A stretch of 41,195 nucleotides of DNA from Bradyrhizobium elkanii WSM2783. Its GTDB lineage: Bacteria > Pseudomonadota > Alphaproteobacteria > Rhizobiales > Xanthobacteraceae. Shown here piece by piece: positions 16,894 through 25,816 of this stretch (position 1 is the first letter of the stretch; every line of letters begins with the position of its first letter). A model generated the notes under the pieces. The model was not told the origin of the DNA, searched no databases, and saw nothing but the letters and a program-made list of their open reading frames with translations. Location of the stretch: the NCBI RefSeq assembly GCF_000472865.1, contig NZ_AXAP01000073.1, positions 1 through 41,195 on the forward strand, in the 5' to 3' direction. A program made the position numbers and the translations under genes.

Positions 16894-16982
16894 CCCTCTC
16901 CCCGTTCTTACGGGGAGAGGGTCGGGGTGAAATTCAAGCTGCGCTTGAATTTCGACCTCTCCCCGCAAGCGGGGCGAGGTGA
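16894..16982. repeat. Palindromic repeat (CCCTCTCCCCG family)
   Basis: A perfect 11-bp stem (16894-16904 with 16911-16921, loop TTCTTA) is followed by TTCAAGCTGCGCTTGAA and a CCCGCAAGCGGGGCGAGGTGAA end, matching the element at 7729-7872. It lies inside the presumed Liv operon, between the ligase and binding-protein genes. It could lower or stabilise downstream mRNA and let binding-protein expression differ. Confidence 0.8.
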
Positions 16983-17051
16983 AGAAAAGGCGAAGGAGCC
17001 AAAACAGGCCCGGTCCTTCGCTCGATATGGGCCATGGAGAGGAGGATCATT

Positions 17052-18251
17052 ATGTCGAAAGCGTTCAAGGCATTGGGCCTTGCGGTGGGTGCGCTGGCGC
17101 TGACCCACCTGCCGGCGTCAGCGCAAACCAAGGTCACCAATGAAGGCATCTCGGCGAACGAGATCGTCATCGGCACCCATCAGGATTTGTCCGGGCCGAT
17201 CAAGGTCTGGGGTGTGCCGGTCTCCAACGGCATGAAGATGGCGGTGGAGGAGATCAATGCGAGCGGCGGTATCAACGGCCGCAAGATCAGGATGATCCTC
17301 GAGGACAATGGCTACGACCCGAAGAAAGCCGTGCTGGCCTCGCAGAAGATGGTGGAGCGCGACAAGATCTTCGCGATGATCGGCCCGATGGGGTCGCCGA
17401 CCGTGCTCGCCGCGCAGGATGTGCTGTTCGACGCCGGGGTGCTCCAGCTCTTCCCGCTGACGGCGGCCGAATTCACCTTCAAGTTCGATCCGAGCAAGCC
17501 GCAGGAGCGGCTGAAGTTCAACAATCTGCTGCCTTATGTCGAGAGCACGCGCGCCGCGCTCAAATACATGGTGGAGGAGAAGAACCCGAAGAAGCCCTGC
17601 ATCATGCATCAGGATGACGAGTACGGGAAAAACGTGCTCGATGGCTTCACCCAGCAGCTCGCAGCGATGAAGCTGCAGCCGGCCTCGATCACGAGCTACA
17701 AGCGCGGCGCCTCCGACTTCAGCGCCCAGGTCGCCAAGATGAAGGCCGACGGCTGCGACCTTGTCGTGCTCGGCACCGTAATCCGCGAGACCATCGGCGC
17801 GATGAACGAAGCCAGGAAGCTCGGCTGGGAGGTGACCTTCCTCGGCGCGACGCCGACCAACGTGCTCGAAGTGCCGGCGCTCGGCAAGGAAGCGGTGGAG
17901 GGCCTCTATGCGGCGTCCGGGTTCGAGATCCCCTATGAAGACACCGCCAAGGGCAAGGTGAAGGACTGGCTTATCAACTACAAGAAGATGTTCGGCACCG
18001 ACGCCAACACGCAGGCGATCATCGGCTACAACGCGGTGATGACGTTTGCCTTCTATGCGCAGAAGGCGGGCAAGGATCTGACCGGCCAAAAGATGCTGGA
18101 TTCGCTCGAGTCGGGCGAAAAGTTTCTCGACATCTTCAATTCGCCGCCGACCAAATTCTCCAGGAACGACCACCTCGCCAACACCATCACGCAGGTGCAG
18201 CAGATCAAGAACGGACGCTGGGTGCTGACGAAGGACAGCCTGTCGTTTTGA
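17052..18251 (+). CDS. Liv-type ABC substrate-binding protein
   Basis: The 399-residue periplasmic binding protein has a signal peptide (SKAFKALGLAVGALALTHLP, cleaved near PASAQT at about residue 26), then a LivK-like type I periplasmic fold: EIVIGTHQDLSGPIKVWG, NGMKMAVEEINASGGINGRK, LASQKMVERDKIFAMIGPMG. ATG 17052 has AGGAGG 7-12 bases upstream. It closes the Liv cluster after an intervening palindrome and may also have its own promoter. The ligand cannot be read from sequence; the adjacent acyl-CoA synthetase suggests an organic acid instead of leucine. Confidence 0.93.
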   Translation: MSKAFKALGLAVGALALTHLPASAQTKVTNEGISANEIVIGTHQDLSGPIKVWGVPVSNGMKMAVEEINASGGINGRKIRMILEDNGYDPKKAVLASQKMVERDKIFAMIGPMGSPTVLAAQDVLFDAGVLQLFPLTAAEFTFKFDPSKPQERLKFNNLLPYVESTRAALKYMVEEKNPKKPCIMHQDDEYGKNVLDGFTQQLAAMKLQPASITSYKRGASDFSAQVAKMKADGCDLVVLGTVIRETIGAMNEARKLGWEVTFLGATPTNVLEVPALGKEAVEGLYAASGFEIPYEDTAKGKVKDWLINYKKMFGTDANTQAIIGYNAVMTFAFYAQKAGKDLTGQKMLDSLESGEKFLDIFNSPPTKFSRNDHLANTITQVQQIKNGRWVLTKDSLSF

Positions 18252-18264
18252 GGGAGTGGTTACT

Positions 18265-18385
18265 CGTCATTGCGAGCCAACGGGTCGCGCGCGAATGCGC
18301 GCCCGATGACAGGCTCCGCGAAGCAATCCATGCCGCCACGCGCGGAGAGATGGATTGTTTCGCCGCTACGCTCCTCGCAACGACG
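18265..18385. repeat. Palindromic repeat (CGTCATTGCGAG family)
   Basis: Runs from CGTCATTGCGAGCC to CTCCTCGCAACGACG with inner pairs GAAGCAATCCATG and ATGGATTGTTTCG. A close relative is at 40821-40905. It lies between the convergent ends of the Liv binding-protein gene and the cysteine-protease gene. Confidence 0.85.
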
Positions 18386-18404
18386 AAGTCCCCTAATCCG
18401 CGGG

Positions 18405-19139
18405 TTAGCGCAACGTCGCTTCGGCCACCAGCGGTGTATCCTCGTATCGCCGGACGCCGACCTCATCGACCACGAAAGTCGGCCGGTAGTTCCTGACGTC
18501 GGTATCGGCCACCATCATCATGCGGCGGTTGTCCAGCGTCAGCCACTGGCCATCGAGCCGGGCCGCGGCCACGGCATGATCCTCGCCGTGGAGCGTGTCA
18601 TGCATGATGACGATCCGCAGGTCCTCCGGCGCCATGCCGGCCAGACGCAGCGCGACGAATTTGGCGATGGCATAGTCCTCGCAATCGCCGGCGCCGTTCG
18701 CAAAGGTCATCAGCGGCGAAGCCCAGACGTCGATCGCGCCATATTGCACGAGATCGTCCGCGGGCCTGATCGCGAGATTGACGGCGCGGTTGACTTCACC
18801 GAGCCGGGCGCGGCCCTCCGTGGCCTTCGCGCCGTCGATGACGGCCAGGAATTTCAGCGCGGCCGGCGAGACGCAGCTCTCGCGGTCGCCCTCGCACAGC
18901 GCAAGCTGCACCAGATCATCGGCGAGCCGGAGCTGCAACCCGAGCCATTTGTCGCGCAATCCGCCCTCCGAGAGGATGGCTGTCGCGCGCCCGAACGGCT
19001 CGATCGATTTCTTGATCAGGACCGCGCCCCCCGGCGACAGCAGCGTCCCCGCGCTGACGTCTGCCACCGGTGCAAGCCAAAGCAGACCAAAGGCGAACAT
19101 GAGCGCGCGCAGCGCACCCGCGTAATCGAACATTCCCAT
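18405..19139 (-). CDS. Bacterial transglutaminase-like cysteine proteinase (BTLCP, LapG-like)
   Basis: The 244-residue protein has a hydrophobic N-terminal segment (about residues 10-30, probably a signal peptide). The catalytic triad of the family is complete: Cys153 in GAGDCEDYAIAK, His188 in GEDHAVAAARL and Asp203 in WLTLDNR. VNRAVNLAIRPADDLVQYGA then DVWASP is the usual segment before the cysteine. LapG of Pseudomonas, in this family, is a calcium-dependent periplasmic protease that cuts a T1SS adhesin to release biofilm cells. Here the gene is divergent from a giant RTX protein gene 670 bases away, which makes that protein an attractive substrate. ATG 19133 is an alternative start. Many BTLCP proteins are uncharacterised, so the LapG role is inference. 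Confidence 0.88.
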   Translation of the reverse strand: MGMFDYAGALRALMFAFGLLWLAPVADVSAGTLLSPGGAVLIKKSIEPFGRATAILSEGGLRDKWLGLQLRLADDLVQLALCEGDRESCVSPAALKFLAVIDGAKATEGRARLGEVNRAVNLAIRPADDLVQYGAIDVWASPLMTFANGAGDCEDYAIAKFVALRLAGMAPEDLRIVIMHDTLHGEDHAVAAARLDGQWLTLDNRRMMMVADTDVRNYRPTFVVDEVGVRRYEDTPLVAEATLR

Positions 19140-19808
19140 CTGACACCCCCTGTCCGGGCATCGGCGGCATTCGCCAGCGCGTGACCGGATCGTTTCGTGG
19201 GAGGAGGATCGCGCGAGAGCGCTTGCGATCTGTTTAAGGAGATGCGGACGGGCGGGAGAAATGCGGAAGACGCTGAAGCCGGTCTCGCCAAAGCGTCGAA
19301 AATTTTATCGATCTTGCCAACCTCTGCGGTCGAACCTTTTCGGGGGTAACGATGTCTTATCCTTGATGTTGGCTTAATAGGCGCGCGTCCGCAGGCGGGG
19401 CTGGCGCAACAGCATCTAAAATCGTCGGACGCATCAGGCGGCCGGTCTTTCTGAACATATGACTAACGGGGCAGCTTTCCCTTGATCGGTAATCTACATC
19501 ACATTGGGCGCCCGAACGCCGGTGTACGTTGCTCAGGTTGGGCGAATGACCAGCAGTCGGAAATATCCTTCCTTCGAAATAAGTAATTGAATTCACTAAA
19601 ATTTTCTGCAAATTGAAATGGGGGCTCCATGCGTTCTTCTGGCACCAGCACGCGCCGGATCAAATCCGCTTCGCGCCAGGCTGGACGAAGGCTTCCCGAC
19701 AACGCAGCCAATGGGTCTCGCGCTTGGCGTGCGTGCTTTCGCGTGGTTTCTCCTAATGGTATGTGTAGGTTTGGCTAAGGAAATTTACATTTTTATTAAC
19801 TATTTCTG
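19140..19808. promoter_or_regulatory. Long AT-richer divergent control region
   Basis: These 669 bases separate the divergent protease and RTX protein genes. Base composition is clearly lower in GC than the rest, especially 19290-19380, 19480-19620 and 19740-19800, as is usual for regulated promoter DNA. A 49-codon ORF (ATG 19629 to TAA 19778, MRSSGTSTRRIKSASRQAG...) is preceded by GGGGG and could be a leader peptide, but nothing supports its translation. No confident -35/-10 pair is claimed. Confidence 0.4.
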
Positions 19809-22800
19809 GTGGGGGCATTGAAGTACGACGACACAGTTGCGTCGAGTGGGCTGGGGTCTCTTTCCAACGCGCATATCGATCTTGATTCATTTTCGTTCCG
19901 CGCTGGCCACGCGGACAGCTTTACTGTTCCTGACGCGCATCTTCTGTTCTCCGGCAGCTTCCACAAATCCGGCAACGATCTCGTCATCACCGACGAGCTG
20001 CATCGCGTCGTGGTGCCGAACTACTTCCACGGCGACAAGCACCCGATGCTGGTTTCCCCCGAGGGCGCGTCGCTGGATCCGAAAGTCGTCGACGCGCTGA
20101 CCGGGCACACGGTTTACGCGCAGGCGGGAGCGCCGCCAGCGGCAGAGCTGGTCGGCCATATCGCCAAGATGACCGGCAGTGCCAGCGTGGTGCGCAGCGG
20201 CGTCACCGTCGAACTGCATAATGGCGAAGCGGTCTATCAGAGCGACGTGGTGCAGACCGGCAGCGACTCTACGCTCGGCCTCGTCCTGAAGGACGGCACC
20301 ACGTTCAACCTCAACGCCAACGCGCGGTTGATGCTGAACGAGCTCACCTATGACGCCAGCAGCAATTCGAACTCGTCGCTGATCACGCTGGTGCAGGGCG
20401 CCGCCAGCTTCGTCGCCGGCCAGGTCGCCAGGAGCGGCGACATGAAAGTCGCGACCCCGATCGCGACCATGGGGATCCGCGGCACCGCTGTCATCCTCGA
20501 CATCTCCTCGGTCGACGGCACGGTGAAGATCTCCGTCGTCGATCAGCAGGACAACCAGGTCCATGCTGTCCAGGTCTTCAACACGCGCGGCGTTCTGATC
20601 GGCACGGTGACCAGCAATGGCAGCATCCTGACGCTGACGCCGACTGCGGCTTTCGAGCTGATCGCGCGGGAAAGCGCCAAGACGCTGGCGGAAATCGCGC
20701 AGGAATTCGCGACCTTCCAGGCGGTGCTCAATACCTACGAGATCCAGAAGGCGATCGACCCGAACCTGCCGCAGCACACCGAGAACAACGCCAATCCGCG
20801 GACGAAATTTGCGCACCTTGGCAGCTCGACCTCGCCCAATTCGCCGGCAACCGAATTCCGCTCGGCGCTCAACACTCACGTCACCAGCACCGGTAACACT
20901 GGCAACAGCCAGACCTTTTCCGTCCTGATGGGTACGGACAACGGAACCGGCATCGGCGGTACGTCAAATCAGGGGTTGTTTGATCAGGGCTTCCCGGGGC
21001 ATCAGAATAATCAGCCCGCCGGGCCGCAGCCGTCGATCCCGTTCGTCGTCAATCCGCCAACGGTCACCAGGATCTCCACCACCAGCACTGGCGATCATTT
21101 CGGGCCGGTGATGAGCGCCGACGGGCAGTTCGTCACTTATGATCCTGACGGCGTCATCTACCTGTTCGACCGCGCGACCGGCGTCACCATCGTGATCTCG
21201 CCCCCCGGGGGCATCTATGGTTCGCCGACCATCAGCTCGGATGGCCACTCCGTCGTCTATCAAAGCTCCAGCGGCGTCATCTTCCTCTACAACAACGATC
21301 CGTCTTCGGCGCAGTACCACACGACGATACAGATCGGCGTGGGCACCTCGCCTGCGGTCAGCGGCGACGGCAGCAGGATCGCGGTCGAGAACGGCGGCAA
21401 TATCATCGTCTACGATCGGCAGGGACACGTCCTCACCACGATCACGCCCGCCGATGCCGGCGCCGGCGGATCATTGCTGAAGCCGGCGATCAGCGCCGAC
21501 GGCCATGTGGTTGCGTTCTGGGGTGCCGATCCCGGAGGCAGCTCGGGCCATCTCTACGTCTATGATCGGTCGACCGGGGTCATCAGCACGATCGCGGACA
21601 CCGCGCAGGGGGTCGGCGCGAGCGCCGCCTCGCTCAGCGCCGACGGCCGCTATGTCGTCTATCAAAGCGCCGATGCGAACGGGCACTCGGAAATCTACCT
21701 CTACGACCTGCAGACCCACCAGATCGTCTTCCACACGTCGAACCCGAGCGGCGGCAGCTACAACCCCGTCATCAGCCCCGACGGCCATTTCATCATCTTC
21801 GCGAGCGACGCCGCGTTGACGTCGAACGACCACAATTCGGTTGCCGATACCTACGTGGTCAATCTCACCGATCCCGCCCATCCGAAGATCATGCTGGTTT
21901 CGACCGCGGCCGATGGAGCGTCGGGTAACGCTGCCTCCAACCTCGGCGCAACCATCAGCGCCGGCGGCCTGTTCATCGCCTTCGGCAGTAACGCGTCGAA
22001 CCTTTCCACCGCGGACGGGCCTGGCGGCGATATTTTCGTGGTCGATCCGAGTTCGGGCCGCAACGCGATCGTCGAGCAGACCGCCAACTCGGGGTCGGTC
22101 CTGACGACAAGCGGAAAAGTCGGCATCAGCGGGGGAATCAACGACGTCTCGCTCTCCGTCACCGACGCGGCGGGCAATCCGACCGGTCTGCTGCACGCGA
22201 GCTTCAGTGCCGACGGCAACTTCGTGAACTGGACGTTCGCCGAGAACAAATCGGATTTTGGCTTGCTGGTCTATGGCGACACGGCGACCCAGCAATTCCT
22301 GATCAAGCTCACCTATAATGGCGGCACGACGACCATCCCGATCACGATCGGGGTCCACAATGCCGTTCCGCCGACCATCCCGGTGGCGGACACACCTCCG
22401 GTCGTTCACGACGCCACGCTCGCGGTGTCCGAGGGCGGCGCAGTGCTGCTGACGCCGGCGAACATCAACGTCACCGACCTCGACGATTCCAGCTTCACCT
22501 TCACGGTCACCAATGTCACGCATGGCAAATTCCAGGTGTGGGGTGGCGAAGGCTGGATTGATGCTACCACCTTCACCTCGGCCGAACTCGCCGCGGGCCG
22601 CGTCCAGTTCGTTCACGACGGCTGCGAAGCCGCGCCGACGTTCTCGATCCAGGCCAGCGACGGAGAACTGCTCTCCAATGTGAAGGCGGGCAGCATTGCC
22701 TTCACCAATGTCAATGATGCGCCGACGGTGGCGGCCGGAACGGTGACGAGCGGCGTGATCAACGTGGCCGTCTCAAACGGCGGGTATGACCATGTCAGCC

Positions 22801-25730
22801 CGGAGGTTGCCGCCAAGCTTCAGGCTTCGGGCCTGATCAGCGGCCTTTCCGGGGAGGGTTATGGTACGCTCGCGCTCGACCCCGGCGACGACAATTCTTC
22901 CGGCCCCATCACAATTACCTCGGTGTTCGGCGATAACGGCATCAATTTCTTCGGCCATCACTACACCTCGCTCTACATCAACAATAACGGCAACATCACC
23001 TTCGGCTCGCCGACCGACGCCTATACGCCCAGCGCGATCGATGCGGGCTTGAATAATCCGATCATTGCGGTGTTCTGGGCCGACGTTGATACCCGCGGCC
23101 ATGGCAGCGTCTATTACGATCTCGACGCGGCTGACGGCGTGATGACCATCACCTGGGATGATGTCGGCTATTTCGATCAGAGAACGAACAAGCTGAATTC
23201 GTTCCAGCTCGTTCTGATCAGCCAAGGCAACGGCAATTTCGACATCCAGTATCGCTACGGCGATATCGATTGGACCACGGGTGACGCCAGCGGCGGTTCC
23301 GACGGTCTTGGCGGCACCCCCGCGCGCGCCGGCTACTCGGCCGGCGACGGCAAGCATTATTACGAGCTGCCGCAATCCGGAAACCAGGACGCGCTGCTCA
23401 CCCTTCCGACCACCGACGGCAATACCGGCATCGACGGCGTCGATCAGTTCGAGGTGCACAACGGCGAGGTGGGTCTCACCGCGACCGGCACGATCAATTT
23501 CGCCGATCCTGACCTCAACGACGTCCATACCGCCACCAGCCTCTATACCGGCAGCGGCACTGCGCTGGGAACGCTGACGCTTGTCAAGCTATCCGATATC
23601 GGCGGTGTCGGCGGGCAATTCGTCTGGACCTACACCGCCGATCCCGCCGCCGTGCGGCAGGCGCTTGACGGCTTGCCGGGTCATAGCAAGGTCGAGACCT
23701 TCAACGTCGTGATCAGTGACGGTCACGGCGGCACGCTCACCCAAACCGTATCAGTCACGCTGAACGAGATCGGCAACCACGCGCCGGTGGTCTCGGGCGC
23801 TGTCACGGGATCAGTGACGGAAGATGGCAGCCCCAGCACGCTCAACGCGCTCGCCAACGCGTCCGATTCCGACCAGGATACGCTCACGGTCGTGGACGTT
23901 CCGACGCAGTTGCCGGCGGGCGTGTGCTACAATGCGGCCACGCATTCCTTCACGCTCGATCCGAGCGTTACCGCCTACCAGCATCTGGCTCAGGGCGAGC
24001 AGGCAACGGTGACCGTCAACTATGGCGTCTCCGACGGCCACGCCACCACGCCGGCGTCGGTGTCGTGGACGATCACCGGCACCGATGATGCGCCGGTCGC
24101 AACGCCGGTGACATTGGCGAACGGCACCGAAGACGCATCCTACGTGATCCATGCCTCCGATCTTCTGGCCGGCGTGAGCGATGTCGACAGCCAGTCGCTG
24201 TCAATCACCGGCCTCAATATTGCCAGCGGCGGCGGCAGTCTCGTCGACAATCACAACGGCACGTGGACCTACACGCCGGCGGCGGGCTATGCCGGCCCGG
24301 TCAGCTTCACCTACACCGCCTCCGACGGAACACTGAGCGCGAGCTCGACGGCAAACTTGACGCTGGACTACGAGACCGCGGTCGCCCCGATACTGACGGT
24401 CGGCGCGAACGGCACGTTCGAACAGGCCGAAGGGCCGGAGCACACCCCGATCATCGTTCCGATCTCGGTCTCCATTGCCGGCGACACCCATCCCGACGAG
24501 ACCTATGTCACGATCTCGGGCGCGCCGGTCGGATCGATCTTCAATCACGGCGTTTACAACGCCGTCGACGATACGTGGCGGATCGACGCCGCCGACCTCG
24601 GCGGCAACCTGACCCTCACCACGCCGCTGGACTATTGCGGAAGATTCTCGCTGACCGTGACGGCCACCAGCGTCGTTCATGGCAGCCACACCTCCGCAAC
24701 CACGCCGGCGCAGACCCAGGCCGTGGTCGTCGATCACGTCGATTCCGACCAGGTGGTGACGCCGGTTGCGGTCACCGTGCATACGCCCAGCGGTTACGAC
24801 TTCAGCACGTTCTATGACGACCTGGCGGCGGGCCAGTTCGCCAGCACTGACGGCATTCATGCCTTCGTCGTCAACTTCGACAAGGGCATCACATTCGAGA
24901 TGGTCGGAAGCGGTTACAGCTACGATCCGCAAACGAACTCCTTCTCCAACATCATCAACGAAATCGATATTTTCCGCACAACAGACCCGGGCCAGGCCAC
25001 GCCGGAGCATCTCTTGGTCAGCACCCATGGCTGGAACATCAACGTCCAGGCCGTGGTCAATCCCACCGATGCTCCGTCGGATCCAATGGGCCAGTCTGCC
25101 GGAACAGGCGCGGTCGGCGACGTCTTCAGCGCTGTCGCTTTCAATTATGTCGGCAGCGTCGGCGCCGATGTGTTCATGGCCAGCGATCATCCCGATGTCT
25201 TCAACGGCCTCGGCGGTCCGTCCGGCCCGAACGATCCGGGCAGCGACACTGTGGACTACTCGCACGCAAGCGGTCCCGTCAGCGTCAACCTGCTCACCGG
25301 TGCGACCTCCGGCACCGCGGCCGAAGGCGACATCTTCTCCTCGATCGAGAACCTGCGCGGCACCGCTTTCGACGACACGCTGATCGGCGACGGCCACAAC
25401 AACATCCTCTCCGGTGGTGGCGGCAACGACACGCTCTTCGGTGGTGGCGGCAACGACACTTTCGTCTTCAAGCAGAATGCCATGGGCCACGCCACGATCG
25501 GCGATTTCACGCCGGGCCAGGACAAGATCGAGCTGGACTATGTCGCCTTCGATCCGAACTCTCAGGAGAGCTTTAACGCCTGGTTCCAGGATCACGTCGC
25601 CGCCGCGCCGAACGGCCATGACGTGCAGATCGACCTCGACGGCAACGATCACAACACCATCCTGCTGAAGAACGTCGCGCTGGCCCAACTGCACGCCAAC
25701 GACTTCATCCTTCCGCCGGGCAGTGTCTGA
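19809..25730 (+). CDS. Giant RTX surface/secreted protein: FecR-like, propeller, NIDO, VCBS, RTX
   Basis: The protein has about 1973 residues and no Sec signal. In order: a novel N-terminus (1-113) with a di-alanine at 111-112; a FecR-like domain (about 115-235: LVGHIAKMTGSASVVRSG ... TPIATMGIRGTAVIL); TolB/PD40-type propeller repeats (about 430-750: ISADGHVVAFWG, LSADGRYVVYQS, ISPDGHFIIFAS); a CSPG/cadherin-like repeat (about 865-970); a NIDO domain (about 1045-1220: GHHYTSLYINNNGNITFGS, PIIAVFWADVD); two VCBS-like repeats and a cadherin-like tandem domain (about 1221-1525); and a C-terminal RTX block (GGGGNDTLFGGGGNDTF near 1866) ending NDFILPPGSV, a T1SS-type tail. The start is uncertain: a stop at 19797 leaves only GTG 19809 or TTG 19818 (GGTGGGGG just before). 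Probably exported by the T1SS pair at 37757-40806. Confidence 0.9.
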   Translation: MGALKYDDTVASSGLGSLSNAHIDLDSFSFRAGHADSFTVPDAHLLFSGSFHKSGNDLVITDELHRVVVPNYFHGDKHPMLVSPEGASLDPKVVDALTGHTVYAQAGAPPAAELVGHIAKMTGSASVVRSGVTVELHNGEAVYQSDVVQTGSDSTLGLVLKDGTTFNLNANARLMLNELTYDASSNSNSSLITLVQGAASFVAGQVARSGDMKVATPIATMGIRGTAVILDISSVDGTVKISVVDQQDNQVHAVQVFNTRGVLIGTVTSNGSILTLTPTAAFELIARESAKTLAEIAQEFATFQAVLNTYEIQKAIDPNLPQHTENNANPRTKFAHLGSSTSPNSPATEFRSALNTHVTSTGNTGNSQTFSVLMGTDNGTGIGGTSNQGLFDQGFPGHQNNQPAGPQPSIPFVVNPPTVTRISTTSTGDHFGPVMSADGQFVTYDPDGVIYLFDRATGVTIVISPPGGIYGSPTISSDGHSVVYQSSSGVIFLYNNDPSSAQYHTTIQIGVGTSPAVSGDGSRIAVENGGNIIVYDRQGHVLTTITPADAGAGGSLLKPAISADGHVVAFWGADPGGSSGHLYVYDRSTGVISTIADTAQGVGASAASLSADGRYVVYQSADANGHSEIYLYDLQTHQIVFHTSNPSGGSYNPVISPDGHFIIFASDAALTSNDHNSVADTYVVNLTDPAHPKIMLVSTAADGASGNAASNLGATISAGGLFIAFGSNASNLSTADGPGGDIFVVDPSSGRNAIVEQTANSGSVLTTSGKVGISGGINDVSLSVTDAAGNPTGLLHASFSADGNFVNWTFAENKSDFGLLVYGDTATQQFLIKLTYNGGTTTIPITIGVHNAVPPTIPVADTPPVVHDATLAVSEGGAVLLTPANINVTDLDDSSFTFTVTNVTHGKFQVWGGEGWIDATTFTSAELAAGRVQFVHDGCEAAPTFSIQASDGELLSNVKAGSIAFTNVNDAPTVAAGTVTSGVINVAVSNGGYDHVSPEVAAKLQASGLISGLSGEGYGTLALDPGDDNSSGPITITSVFGDNGINFFGHHYTSLYINNNGNITFGSPTDAYTPSAIDAGLNNPIIAVFWADVDTRGHGSVYYDLDAADGVMTITWDDVGYFDQRTNKLNSFQLVLISQGNGNFDIQYRYGDIDWTTGDASGGSDGLGGTPARAGYSAGDGKHYYELPQSGNQDALLTLPTTDGNTGIDGVDQFEVHNGEVGLTATGTINFADPDLNDVHTATSLYTGSGTALGTLTLVKLSDIGGVGGQFVWTYTADPAAVRQALDGLPGHSKVETFNVVISDGHGGTLTQTVSVTLNEIGNHAPVVSGAVTGSVTEDGSPSTLNALANASDSDQDTLTVVDVPTQLPAGVCYNAATHSFTLDPSVTAYQHLAQGEQATVTVNYGVSDGHATTPASVSWTITGTDDAPVATPVTLANGTEDASYVIHASDLLAGVSDVDSQSLSITGLNIASGGGSLVDNHNGTWTYTPAAGYAGPVSFTYTASDGTLSASSTANLTLDYETAVAPILTVGANGTFEQAEGPEHTPIIVPISVSIAGDTHPDETYVTISGAPVGSIFNHGVYNAVDDTWRIDAADLGGNLTLTTPLDYCGRFSLTVTATSVVHGSHTSATTPAQTQAVVVDHVDSDQVVTPVAVTVHTPSGYDFSTFYDDLAAGQFASTDGIHAFVVNFDKGITFEMVGSGYSYDPQTNSFSNIINEIDIFRTTDPGQATPEHLLVSTHGWNINVQAVVNPTDAPSDPMGQSAGTGAVGDVFSAVAFNYVGSVGADVFMASDHPDVFNGLGGPSGPNDPGSDTVDYSHASGPVSVNLLTGATSGTAAEGDIFSSIENLRGTAFDDTLIGDGHNNILSGGGGNDTLFGGGGNDTFVFKQNAMGHATIGDFTPGQDKIELDYVAFDPNSQESFNAWFQDHVAAAPNGHDVQIDLDGNDHNTILLKNVALAQLHANDFILPPGSV
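25413..25459 (+). repeat. Two tandem RTX nonapeptide repeats
   Basis: GGTGGTGGCGGCAACGACAC occurs at 25413 and again 27 bases later at 25440, coding two GGGGNDTLF/GGGGNDTFV nonapeptides that bind calcium in a parallel beta-roll. Only two perfect units are present, few for a protein this long. A degenerate unit (FNGLGG, about 25200) lies before it. Confidence 0.9.
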
Positions 25731-25816
25731 CCAAACCGGCCCGCACGCCTGGGTGCACCGCACCCGTGGAGAACTCCCGGCGTGATCAATCGACGCGGGC
25801 GTGATATCGAGACGGT

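Noticed and set aside
19618..19821. 67-codon ORF just before the giant gene
   Set aside because: It overlaps the giant gene's start and begins at a non-ATG codon; the hydrophobic stretch looks incidental in AT-rich leader DNA.
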